Part shown: one piece after another, positions 57,635 through 64,000 of the stretch
Numbering within the stretch: position 1 is the first letter of the stretch
Layout of the letters: the number at the start of each line of letters is the position of its first letter
Assembly: GCA_944338165.1 (NCBI GenBank)
Contig: CALVLN010000003.1
Coordinates: 1 to 64,000, forward strand
Direction of reading: 5' to 3'
DNA from: an uncultured Clostridia bacterium
GTDB lineage: Bacteria; Bacillota; Clostridia; Christensenellales; Borkfalkiaceae
Length of the DNA: 64,000 nt
Position numbers and translations under genes: made by a program
Notes under the pieces: generated by a model
Told to the model about the DNA's origin: nothing
The model's database searches: none
What the model saw: the letters and a program-made list of their open reading frames with translations, nothing else

Positions 57635-60161
57635 CATACCAGTTTTCTCCTCGGGAGATCTCCGCAACGAGCGGGACGCGCAGCGAGACCGCGCCCTCCA
57701 TCTCCTCTTTCAGAATTGCGGCGGCGCGCTCCGCTTCCGCAAGCGGGCTGTCCAGCACGAGCTCGTCGTGCACCTGCAGGATCATCTTCGTGCGAAGCCT
57801 CTCCCGTTTCAGGTGCTCGAAGACGTTGCGCATGGCAAGTTTGATGATATCCGCCGAACTTCCCTGCAGCGGCATATTCATGGCGGCGCGTTCGGCAAAC
57901 GAACGCACGTTATAATTGGAGGATCTGAGCTCCGGGAAGTAGCGCTTTCTGCCGAGGATGGTCGTGACGTAACCGTCGGCTTTGGCACGGCGCACGTTCT
58001 CGTCCATGTATTCCTTTACGTCCGAATAGGTGGAGAAATACCGCTTGATGTACGCTTCCGCCTCCGCGTTGGAGCATCCGAGATCTTTGGCAAGGCCGTA
58101 GGAGCTGATGCCGTAGATGATGCCGAAATTGACGGCTTTTGCGCGGCGGCGCATCTCGGGCGTCACTTCGGAGATGTGAACGCCGAATACCTGCGATGCC
58201 GTCAGCGCGTGGATATCACGTCCCTCGTTATAGGCGTCGATGAGCTGCTTGCAGCCGGAAAAATGCGCCAAAAGCCTGAGTTCGATCTGCGAATAATCGG
58301 CGTCGATGAGGACGTTCCCCTCGCGCGCGAGGAAAAGTTTGCGCAGTTCCCGCCCGGAGCGCTTGCGTACGGGGATGTTCTGCAGGTTGGGGTTGGCGCT
58401 GGAAAGCCGCCCCGTTGCGGTCATCGTCTGGTTATAAGTGGTGTGGATAACGCCCTCTTCAACGAGTGGAAGCATGCCGTCCACGTAGGTGGATTGCAGC
58501 TTCTGGATCTCGCGGTATTGGAGGATGAGGCGGGCGATCTCATGCTCTTCGGCAAGTTTTTCCAGCACTTCGGCATTGGTGGAATACCCGCCCTTCTGGT
58601 TTCTTTTTGCGCCCTTCGGCGCGTATCCCAGCGTTTCGAAGAGCAATTTGCTCAGCTGAAAGGTCGAATTGAGATTGAACGGCTCGACGCCCGCTTCCGA
58701 AAAGATGCGCTCCGAGAGCGCGTTCAGCTCCGCCGAATATTCCGCGGAAAGCGCGGGGAACCTGTCTACGTCGACGCGCACGCCCGTCCGCTCCATATCC
58801 AGAAGGACGTAAACGAGCGGCAGCTCAAGGTCGCGGTACAGCGATTCTTCCGGCGTTCCCTTTATGCGCTCCTCCGCCTCGCGCAGGGCGAGGATGAGCG
58901 CATAGGCGCAGTTTTCCGCGGGAAGCGCATAATCTTTGGCAAGTTCGACCGCTTCTGCGGGGCGCAGCGAGGAATCGCACAGATAGCGCAGCAGCGTCAC
59001 GTCCTCCGCGGGCGACGAAAGGCTGATGCCGAGCCCGTCCAGCGTATGGCACAGCTGTTTGACGTCGGAAACCACGGCGCGCTTTTCCGAAGTGAAGATA
59101 TGCCTGAGAAGCGGCGTCAGATCCTGCGGAAAAAAGCCGGGCGAAAGCAGGTCGGCGCGGAGAGGAAAGAGATATTCCGTGCCCCCGCACCAAACGTGCC
59201 AGGCGTCCGCCGCCGTGCAGAAGGAAAAGAGATCGCAGCCGTCAAAGGCGCGGAAAAACGCTTCCAAAGAGGTGCATACGACCGTCTCCGTCTTTACCGC
59301 CCGATGCGACGGGAAGTATTCGCTGTCGACGAGCGAGCGGAATTCAAGGCGGGCAAACGCGTCCCGCGCCTCTTCGGAGAACGGCAGGCTGTACGCGCAG
59401 TCCTGCAAGGATACGGAAAGCGGAACGTGCGTATCGATGGTCGCAAGCGTATGGGAAAGGCGGGCGCTTGCCTCCCCTTCGCGCAGCTTTTCCCGCCAGG
59501 ACGGGCGGATCTCCTCCAGATGCGCATAGACCGTTTCCAGGTCGTGATATTCGCGCAGCAGCGCGAGCGCCGTCTTCTCCCCGATGCCTTTGACGCCGGG
59601 GATATTGTCGGACACGTCCCCCATCAGCGATTTTTCTTCGATGATCTGCGGCGGCGTGAGGCCGACTTTTTCATAGAAATTTTCCTTGGTCAGGCGATCG
59701 ACGTCCGTGACGCCGCGCTTGGTGAAGCACACGCTCACCCCGTCCGTGACCAGCTGAAAACTGTCCCTGTCTCCCGTATAGATGACGGATTCTACGCCGT
59801 CAAAGGCGCGCGAAAGCGTGCCGATGAGATCGTCCGCCTCGTATCCCGCAAGCTCTACCGTGCAGATGCCCATGGTGCGGAGCAGATCCTTCAGTACGGG
59901 GACCTGCACGGCGAGTTCTTCCGGCATGGGTTTACGCGTGCCCTTGTATTCCGTATACAGACGATGGCGGAAAGTGGGCGCGTGTACGTCAAAGGCGACG
60001 GCGATGTAGTCGGGTTTTTCTTCGCCGAGGATGCGAAGCAGCAGCTTGACAAACCCGAAGATCCCGTTGGTGGGAAGCCCCTCTTTGGTGGTAAAGACGC
60101 TGAGCGCATAGAAGGCGCGGTTCAAAAGGCTGTTGCCGTCGATCAATACAAGTTTATCCAT
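57621..60161 (-). CDS. polA: DNA polymerase I
   Basis: An 846-residue repair polymerase. The N-terminal 5' nuclease (1-290) has LVLIDGNSLLNRAFYAL, YTGDRDSFQLV and DNIPGVKGIGEKTA. The polymerase part has motif A DADYSQIELRLLAHFSG, motif B RRAKAVNFGIIYGIS and motif C QVHDELVLD. The middle domain (about 300-450) lacks the DxE and other carboxylates of proofreading exonucleases, as in Bacillus PolI. A TTGCAA-17-TACAAT promoter puts the start of transcription at the ATG, without a ribosome site. Confidence 0.95.
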   Translation of the reverse strand: MDKLVLIDGNSLLNRAFYALSVFTTKEGLPTNGIFGFVKLLLRILGEEKPDYIAVAFDVHAPTFRHRLYTEYKGTRKPMPEELAVQVPVLKDLLRTMGICTVELAGYEADDLIGTLSRAFDGVESVIYTGDRDSFQLVTDGVSVCFTKRGVTDVDRLTKENFYEKVGLTPPQIIEEKSLMGDVSDNIPGVKGIGEKTALALLREYHDLETVYAHLEEIRPSWREKLREGEASARLSHTLATIDTHVPLSVSLQDCAYSLPFSEEARDAFARLEFRSLVDSEYFPSHRAVKTETVVCTSLEAFFRAFDGCDLFSFCTAADAWHVWCGGTEYLFPLRADLLSPGFFPQDLTPLLRHIFTSEKRAVVSDVKQLCHTLDGLGISLSSPAEDVTLLRYLCDSSLRPAEAVELAKDYALPAENCAYALILALREAEERIKGTPEESLYRDLELPLVYVLLDMERTGVRVDVDRFPALSAEYSAELNALSERIFSEAGVEPFNLNSTFQLSKLLFETLGYAPKGAKRNQKGGYSTNAEVLEKLAEEHEIARLILQYREIQKLQSTYVDGMLPLVEEGVIHTTYNQTMTATGRLSSANPNLQNIPVRKRSGRELRKLFLAREGNVLIDADYSQIELRLLAHFSGCKQLIDAYNEGRDIHALTASQVFGVHISEVTPEMRRRAKAVNFGIIYGISSYGLAKDLGCSNAEAEAYIKRYFSTYSDVKEYMDENVRRAKADGYVTTILGRKRYFPELRSSNYNVRSFAERAAMNMPLQGSSADIIKLAMRNVFEHLKRERLRTKMILQVHDELVLDSPLAEAERAAAILKEEMEGAVSLRVPLVAEISRGENWYEAKN

Positions 60162-60167
60162 GTCATC

Positions 60168-60196
60168 ATTGTAGCACGAATCGGGATTTTTTGCAA
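60168..60196 (-). promoter_or_regulatory. promoter of polA, leaderless
   Basis: Minus strand TTGCAA (60191-60196), 17 bases, TACAAT (60168-60173); six bases then ATG at 60161. Confidence 0.7.
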
Positions 60197-60213
60197 TCGG
60201 AATTGAAAATCGC

Positions 60214-60242
60214 TTGCTTTTTTATGAAGAGTATACTATAAT
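60214..60242 (+). promoter_or_regulatory. promoter of tRNA-Leu(CAA)
   Basis: TTGCTT, 17 bases, TATAAT, 13 bases before the mature tRNA 5' end. Confidence 0.75.
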
Positions 60243-60255
60243 CAAACGTAGTTTT

Positions 60256-60342
60256 GCCGGTGTGGTGGAATTGGCAGACGCGCTGGACTCAAAATCCTGT
60301 GGTAGTGATACCGTATCGGTTCGACCCCGATCACCGGCACCA
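60256..60342 (+). tRNA. tRNA-Leu (anticodon CAA)
   Basis: Class II cloverleaf: acceptor GCCGGTG/CACCGGC, anticodon loop CTCAAAA (anticodon CAA), long variable arm, T loop TTCGACC, discriminator A and encoded CCA, 87 nt. The anticodon stem CTGGA/TCCTG contains one T-T mismatch. Confidence 0.93.
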
Positions 60343-60371
60343 TAACAGGGGTATACGAACACCCAGATTGA

Positions 60372-60401
60372 GAAATCGCATTTGCGGTTTCTTTTTCTTT
60401 T
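60372..60401 (+). terminator. terminator of tRNA-Leu(CAA)
   Basis: GAAATCGC/GCGGTTTC stem (one G-T), loop ATTT, then TTTTCTTTT. Confidence 0.75.
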
Positions 60402-60459
60402 GTGCTGTTTCCGTCCTCGCCGCCGTTTCCGTCGGGGTAATCGGGGAAAAACCGTATAC

Positions 60460-60488
60460 TTGAAAACTACTTTTGTTTTTGCTATAAT
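60460..60488 (+). promoter_or_regulatory. promoter of the GNAT gene
   Basis: TTGAAA, 17 bases, TATAAT, 36 bases before the ATG at 60525. Confidence 0.75.
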
Positions 60489-60524
60489 GACAGTACGATA
60501 AACAGTAATTTAGCGGAGAAAACA

Positions 60525-60968
60525 ATGAGAATATATCAAGTAAATAATAAACGTGATTATGTGCGATTGTTACTACTCGCCGACGAGCAAGAAAATATGA
60601 TTGAAAAATATCTCGATAGAGGTACTATGTATGTTCTTAACGATAACGGCGTAAAGGCGGAAATCGTAGTTTGCGACGAGGGAAACGGAGTTTTGGAAAT
60701 TAAAAATCTTGCCGTAGAACCGCAATTCAAGCGACAAGGCTATGGTCAAAGGCTGGTTAATTTCGTTTGTGAGCATTACAAGGAAAAATATAATACTTTA
60801 CAAGTTGGTACGGGAAACAGTCCGCTAACCGTTCCGTTTTATGAGAAATGTGGGTTTAAACGTTCGCATACAGTTAAAAACTTTTTTACTGATAATTACG
60901 ACCACCCGATTTACGAGTGTGGAATACTGCTTATAGATATGATTTACTTTGTAAAGGAATTGAGATAA
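60525..60968 (+). CDS. GNAT-family N-acetyltransferase
   Basis: A 147-residue acetyl-CoA-dependent acetyltransferase. LEIKNLAVEPQFKRQGYGQRLVNFV (about 67-91) is the acetyl-CoA motif A (RxxGxG as RQGYGQ); NSPLTVPFYEKCGFKR is motif B. Substrate unknown. AGCGGAGAAAAC precedes the ATG. Its codons are AT-rich, unlike all neighbours, and it opens the AT-rich patch between tRNA-Leu and ktrA, so acquisition by transfer is likely. Confidence 0.85.
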   Translation: MRIYQVNNKRDYVRLLLLADEQENMIEKYLDRGTMYVLNDNGVKAEIVVCDEGNGVLEIKNLAVEPQFKRQGYGQRLVNFVCEHYKEKYNTLQVGTGNSPLTVPFYEKCGFKRSHTVKNFFTDNYDHPIYECGILLIDMIYFVKELR

Positions 60969-61007
60969 ATTTCAATTTATAGCAAACTTAATTGAGAAAT
61001 GCAAGTT

Positions 61008-61162
61008 ATGAAATATTACGTTGTATGCCCCGAATGTGGGTATAATTATTCAAGGCTGGCGACGGCTCTACAATAGAAATTTATTGTCCGAAATGCAAAG
61101 GTAAATTTTTAATAAACGTAAAGGACGGAAAAAATTATTGTGCAAAAAGCAATCGACAATAA
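61008..61162 (+). pseudogene. frameshifted small zinc-ribbon gene
   Basis: The first frame from ATG 61008 reads MKYYVVCPECGYNYSR and stops at 61076. A second frame takes over near 61058 with GDGSTIEIYCPKCKGKF and ends at 61162. Joined they give about 51 residues with two CPxC knuckles (CPEC, CPKC), a small zinc ribbon. One shift of the frame splits it, so it is a pseudogene or a sequencing error. AT-rich like the gene before it. Confidence 0.55.
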
Positions 61163-61170
61163 GTAATTAT

Positions 61171-61208
61171 TAGTATTACTTTTATAGTCCACCCCGTAAC
61201 ACTGTAAC
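61171..61208 (+). repeat. direct repeat left copy
   Basis: TAGTATTAC, ten bases, CACCCCGTAACACTGTAAC. It recurs at 61331-61361 with a four-base gap and CACCCCGTAACGTGTAAC. Confidence 0.6.
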
Positions 61209-61230
61209 AATTTGGATAAAATAACCGCGA

Positions 61231-61270
61231 CGCAGTGCCGATAAGTTACTATTACCTTATTGGCACTGCG
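61231..61270. repeat. long hairpin
   Basis: CGCAGTGCCGATAAG and CTTATTGGCACTGCG pair over 14 of 15 positions around a ten-base loop; no T-run follows. Confidence 0.65.
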
Positions 61271-61297
61271 GAACACGGAACATAAACGGCAATGGGG

Positions 61298-61319
61298 GCG
61301 GGCGGCGACAGCCGCCCGC
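61298..61319. repeat. perfect hairpin
   Basis: GCGGGCGGC and GCCGCCCGC around GACA; GC-only stem in an AT-rich region. Confidence 0.65.
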
Positions 61320-61330
61320 ACTGTGGCGTA

Positions 61331-61361
61331 TAGTATTACCACGCACCCCGTAACGTGTAAC
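61331..61361 (+). repeat. direct repeat right copy
   Basis: Right partner of the repeat at 61171-61208, offset 160 bases at its first block and 154 at its second. Confidence 0.6.
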
Positions 61362-61483
61362 GTAATTTTAGGCGTTTAATGTAAAATCGGCTATTATTCA
61401 ATAAAAAATGACAAAATACTCTTTATGCCTTGCTGTACCATTTAGGGTGGGTATGGATGGAATAAAATCAAGGAGCATTTATT

Positions 61484-61666
61484 ATGAGTAAAATACGAAA
61501 CGGCTTAACCGTCATTTATTTCGACGATAAAGACAAAAATATATATGCGGAATTACCGCCCGATAAAGAGCAAGCCAAAAGGCTGTCAAAGCGCATTTAT
61601 AAGAGCGCAATGACAGCCTTATCAGCCGACAAGAAAACAGACGAGCCGTCAACCCCGCGCGGCTAA
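61484..61666 (+). CDS. small protein of unknown function
   Basis: A 60-residue hydrophilic protein (MSKIRNGLTVIYFDDKDKN at the start, Lys-rich middle, PSTPRG end), with no membrane segment or known motif. AAGGAGCATTT precedes the ATG, good support for translation. It lies at the end of the AT-rich patch before the ktrA terminator. It may belong to the same acquired segment as the GNAT gene. Confidence 0.5.
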   Translation: MSKIRNGLTVIYFDDKDKNIYAELPPDKEQAKRLSKRIYKSAMTALSADKKTDEPSTPRG

Positions 61667-61779
61667 TTGTTTTCCATATAGTTTGTAGTCCGACAGCGGC
61701 AATTCTACCGCACAATATAATTCCCGTTTGTTTACCTTGTATATTACCGTGTTCGTTTTTGCGGTAAGTCGGTGCCCCA

Positions 61780-61813
61780 AAAAAGAGCTTCGGAACATCC
61801 GGAGCTCTTTTTG
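61780..61813. terminator. bidirectional terminator of ktrA and the small gene
   Basis: GAGCTTCGG/CCGGAGCTC stem with A-run on one side and T-run on the other, so it can stop both strands. Confidence 0.8.
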
Positions 61814-61815
61814 AT

Positions 61816-62466
61816 TCAGCGGATCTGTTTGTCCATCGTCTTGATGGCGTCGTTTGTGCCGAATACGACGACGGCGTCGCCCGGCATGAAACGATCGTCG
61901 CCGGACGGCGTAAAATCTTTGCCGGCGCGGCGGATGAGCAGCACGTTGAGGTGATAGCGATTGCGGAAATCCATCTCCAGGAGCTTTTGCGAGGGCTTCT
62001 CCCCCGTATAGCTGAGCGTCGCAACGCTGTACTGATCGGTGATCTCAAAGAGATGTTTGACGCTGTTGTTGAGCAGCATGCCGCACAGGTCGTTGACGGC
62101 GAGCTCCTGCGGGTTGATGACTTCGTCCGCTCCCAGGCGGAGGAAGATCTTCTTCATGCTCTCGTCTTCGGCGCGGGCAGTCAGCTTCTTTACGCCGAGC
62201 TCCTTCAAAAGCACGGTGATCAGGATGGAGACCGCCGAATTTTTCATGGTCAGAATGACGTGATTGACGTCGGTAAGGCCGAGTTTTTTCAGCGTTTCTT
62301 CCTGGGTGCAGTCGCAGCAGAACGCCTGCGGGATGAACTCCGCGACCATGGCGACGCGCTCCTCCGAGATGTCGAGCGCAAGCACGTTCGCCCCCTGATC
62401 GTTGAGTTCGCGGCAAAGATGCCTGCCGAAAGAGCCGAGTCCGATAACTGCAAAATCTTTTTTCAT
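61816..62466 (-). CDS. ktrA: potassium uptake regulatory subunit KtrA (RCK domains)
   Basis: A 216-residue cytoplasmic gating ring subunit. RCK_N (1-120) with the nucleotide loop VIGLGSFGRHL (7-17) and acidic D32 after the second beta strand; RCK_C (about 135-216, RRAGKDFTPSGDDRFMPGDAVVVFG). It gates the KtrB channel encoded 21 bp upstream. GAGGAG precedes the ATG. Confidence 0.93.
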   Translation of the reverse strand: MKKDFAVIGLGSFGRHLCRELNDQGANVLALDISEERVAMVAEFIPQAFCCDCTQEETLKKLGLTDVNHVILTMKNSAVSILITVLLKELGVKKLTARAEDESMKKIFLRLGADEVINPQELAVNDLCGMLLNNSVKHLFEITDQYSVATLSYTGEKPSQKLLEMDFRNRYHLNVLLIRRAGKDFTPSGDDRFMPGDAVVVFGTNDAIKTMDKQIR

Positions 62467-62487
62467 ATACTCCTCGTATTTGGATGG

Positions 62488-63795
62488 TTATCCTACCAGA
62501 ATTTCTGCGGGTGCACAGCGGATGGTCTCATCGTCGCCGCGGTTCCACCGCTTGCGCAGTACCATGAGAGCCGTGATGAATCCGATGCGGCCGATGTACA
62601 TCGAAAGGCAGAGGATGACTTTGCTGCCGACGGAAAGATCCGCCGTGATGCCTGCCGAAAGCCCGACGTTCGCAAACGCCGAGATCGTCTCGAAAAAGAC
62701 GTGAGCCGTCGAATATTCGGGGTCGAGCGCGCAGATGCTGGTGCCGGCGACGAAGACGCAGGCAGCGGCAAACAGCGTGATGAGCATACAGCGGGCAACG
62801 AGGTCCTTGCCGATGCTTCTGTGGAAGATGACGACGGGCTTGCCGCGTACAAAGGCGATCGCGGCGGCGCAGACGATGAAAAAGGTCGTACATTTGATGC
62901 CGCCGCCCGTCGACGCGGGCCCCGCGCCGATGAACATGAGGAAATCGGCGAGCAGGATGGACGCATTGCTCCACTGGGACAGATCGACCGACGTAAAGCC
63001 GCAGGTACGCGTCATGGCGCTCATGAAAAAGGCGTTGAGGAAGTCGATCTTCCCGAGCTCGGAGAGCAGGAAGCCGACCGTACCCAGCGTCAGAAGGCCC
63101 GCCGTGATGCAGAGTACGAGTTTGGTATGCTCGGCAAGCCGCTTGCGGCGGCGGATGGTGAAGATATCGTTGATCACGAGGAACCCGAGCCCGCCCACGA
63201 TGGTCAGAAATGCCGTGTTGAGAAGCAGCAGCGCGTTGTCGTCAAATGCGATCAGGCTGGTGGCGCCGAAGAGGTCGAATCCCGCGTTGTTGAACGCCGA
63301 GATCGACTGAAAGGCGGAATATCCGACGAGTTGGATCCCCGAATAGTCGCCGCAAAGGGCGATGAGATTGATGCAGAAGCCGATCCCCTCCGCGATGAAG
63401 GAGATGGCGATGGCGCGGAAGAGAAATTTGCGGAAGTCGATGTGCTGGGCGCTACCGAGCGTTTCCTGCACGAGGAATTTTTCCGAAATGCCGAGTTTTA
63501 CGCCGAGCAGCGCAAATACCGCCATGGCGACGGTGGTAAAGCCGAGCCCGCCGATCTGAATGAGCAGCGCGATGACGATCTTGCCGAAGGGCGTGAATAC
63601 CGTCTGCAGCGTCACCGACGAGAGCCCCGTGATGCAGACGGCGCTCGTGGAGACGAACAGCGCGTCGATGTAGGCGATGGGCTGCTGCAGGGAAATGGGC
63701 AGCATCAAAATGCCGCTTCCGAGCAGGATGACCGCCGCAAACCCGATCACGATGTAAAGATACGGGGAACGATTGATAAAGTTAGAGCGCTTCAT
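62488..63795 (-). CDS. ktrB: potassium uptake channel KtrB (TrkH family)
   Basis: A 435-residue K+ (Na+-coupled) transporter with four membrane-pore-membrane repeats. The four pore-loop glycines are visible in TSAVCITGLSSV, ISAFNNAGFDL, MTRTCGFTSVDL and ISAFANVGLSAG. The GGGIKCTTFF segment lies in the third repeat region. AAGGA stands 11 bases before the ATG at 63795. It forms an operon with ktrA. Confidence 0.93.
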   Translation of the reverse strand: MKRSNFINRSPYLYIVIGFAAVILLGSGILMLPISLQQPIAYIDALFVSTSAVCITGLSSVTLQTVFTPFGKIVIALLIQIGGLGFTTVAMAVFALLGVKLGISEKFLVQETLGSAQHIDFRKFLFRAIAISFIAEGIGFCINLIALCGDYSGIQLVGYSAFQSISAFNNAGFDLFGATSLIAFDDNALLLLNTAFLTIVGGLGFLVINDIFTIRRRKRLAEHTKLVLCITAGLLTLGTVGFLLSELGKIDFLNAFFMSAMTRTCGFTSVDLSQWSNASILLADFLMFIGAGPASTGGGIKCTTFFIVCAAAIAFVRGKPVVIFHRSIGKDLVARCMLITLFAAACVFVAGTSICALDPEYSTAHVFFETISAFANVGLSAGITADLSVGSKVILCLSMYIGRIGFITALMVLRKRWNRGDDETIRCAPAEILVG

Positions 63796-63817
63796 ACAAA
63801 AAAGAGTTCCTTTTTCA

Positions 63818-64000
63818 TCAATAGAACGTCGCTAGTTCCTGTTCGGGCGGCTGAGAGCGTGCGATCTCCAGCACCTTGAGCACCGGCCCGTTTTGTTGGT
63901 AGACGTGATGATATTCGATGTCGATGCGCGCCGTGAGCGTCACCCAGTCGCGCGTCTTTAAGGGGAGCGCGCCGTCATACAGGCATACGACGCCGCTGTA
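63818..64000 (-). CDS. C-terminal end of a TIGR03943/YcgQ-like protein (partial)
   Basis: The last 60 residues of a gene running off the right edge, ending 22 bp before the ktrB ATG. RDWVTLTARIDIEYHHVY and GPVLKVLEIARSQPPEQ resemble the C-terminal domain of YcgQ/TIGR03943 (DUF1980) proteins, which are paired with putative permeases. The assignment is weak because only the end is seen. Confidence 0.45.
   Translation of the reverse strand, partial: YSGVVCLYDGALPLKTRDWVTLTARIDIEYHHVYQQNGPVLKVLEIARSQPPEQELATFY

Larger units (their letters stand above)
61163..61483. other. AT-rich repeat-bearing spacer
   Basis: No gene. Two imperfect direct repeats (61171-61208 and 61331-61361) flank two strong hairpins at 61231-61270 and 61298-61319. 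The rest is AT-rich. Confidence 0.6.

Noticed and set aside
57597..60206. 869-codon open frame on the plus strand opposite polA
   Set aside because: It is antisense to an intact polA, has the Arg/His/Gly-rich composition typical of GC-rich shadow frames, and shows no domain or ribosome site.
61951..63879. 642-codon plus-strand frame opposite ktrA and ktrB
   Set aside because: The sense strand encodes two complete KtrA/KtrB proteins; the antisense frame is charged low-complexity without motifs.

Overview
The window is a chromosomal segment of an endospore-forming, glycogen-storing anaerobe of the Firmicutes (Clostridia). I infer this from the eight-gene spoIIIA operon, spoIVB, gerW/ytfJ and spoVG, from the split GlgC/GlgD glycogen pathway, from a biotin-dependent sodium-pumping decarboxylase operon, and from the IspH-S1 fusion typical of Clostridia. 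Coding DNA is GC-rich. Intergenic DNA is AT-rich and carries very regular promoters (TTGnnn, 17-nt spacer, TATAAT). One AT-rich patch (about 60.46-61.75 kb) looks foreign. I cannot name a genus from the sequence; an uncultured Christensenellales-like lineage is a guess.

Layout. 0-0.3 kb: tRNA-Trp whose 3' end and terminator are duplicated exactly 150 bp away. 0.4-2.7 kb: proC, rnhA, a VTT-domain membrane protein. 2.8-7.6 kb: a decarboxylase operon with an acyl-CoA-type carboxyltransferase, an OadG-like subunit, a biotin carrier, the OadB Na+ pump and an OadA-type carboxyltransferase without biotin domain. 7.7-14.8 kb: a flavoprotein, an AroH-Cmk fusion, plsC, an ispH-rpsA fusion, htpG. 15-19.4 kb: csp with a structured leader, spoVG, murC, a DUF815 ATPase, ilvC. 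19.6-30.1 kb: a complete glycogen cluster (glgB, glgC, glgD, glgA, glgP, GH13). 30.4-33.9 kb: a tyrosine recombinase behind a dif-like inverted repeat, hflX, a cysteine-rich small protein, lexA. 33.9-42.6 kb, minus strand: rluB, D-Ala-D-Ala carboxypeptidase, ytfJ, ytfI, scpB, scpA, M50 protease, lysA, a second carboxypeptidase, spoIVB. 42.7-55.4 kb, minus strand: recN, argR, nadK, tlyA, dxs, ispA, folD, nusB, asp23, spoIIIAH-AA. This keeps the Bacillus subtilis gene order but lacks accBC, xseAB and an adjacent spo0A. 55.5-60.2 kb: a small membrane protein, tRNA-Leu, a lytic transglycosylase, coaE, polA. 60.2-64 kb: tRNA-Leu, the AT-rich patch (GNAT acetyltransferase, a broken zinc-ribbon gene, repeats), ktrA, ktrB, and the end of a TIGR03943/YcgQ-like gene.

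The most unusual signals are: (i) a dispersed palindromic repeat of about 31 bp (five good copies, one weak) in three intergenic spacers and inside dxs and spoIIIAE, where it encodes the same peptide pattern; (ii) an inverted repeat with 15-bp arms and a 6-bp centre upstream of the recombinase gene, with a third identical arm touching that gene's -35 box; (iii) an internal promoter plus strong Shine-Dalgarno at the IspH/S1 junction; (iv) several promoters that place the start codon at the predicted transcription start (leaderless genes); (v) the decarboxylase operon with two different carboxyltransferases; (vi) a cold-shock leader that can fold into two alternative structures. No CRISPR array, rRNA, prophage or secondary-metabolite cluster is visible.
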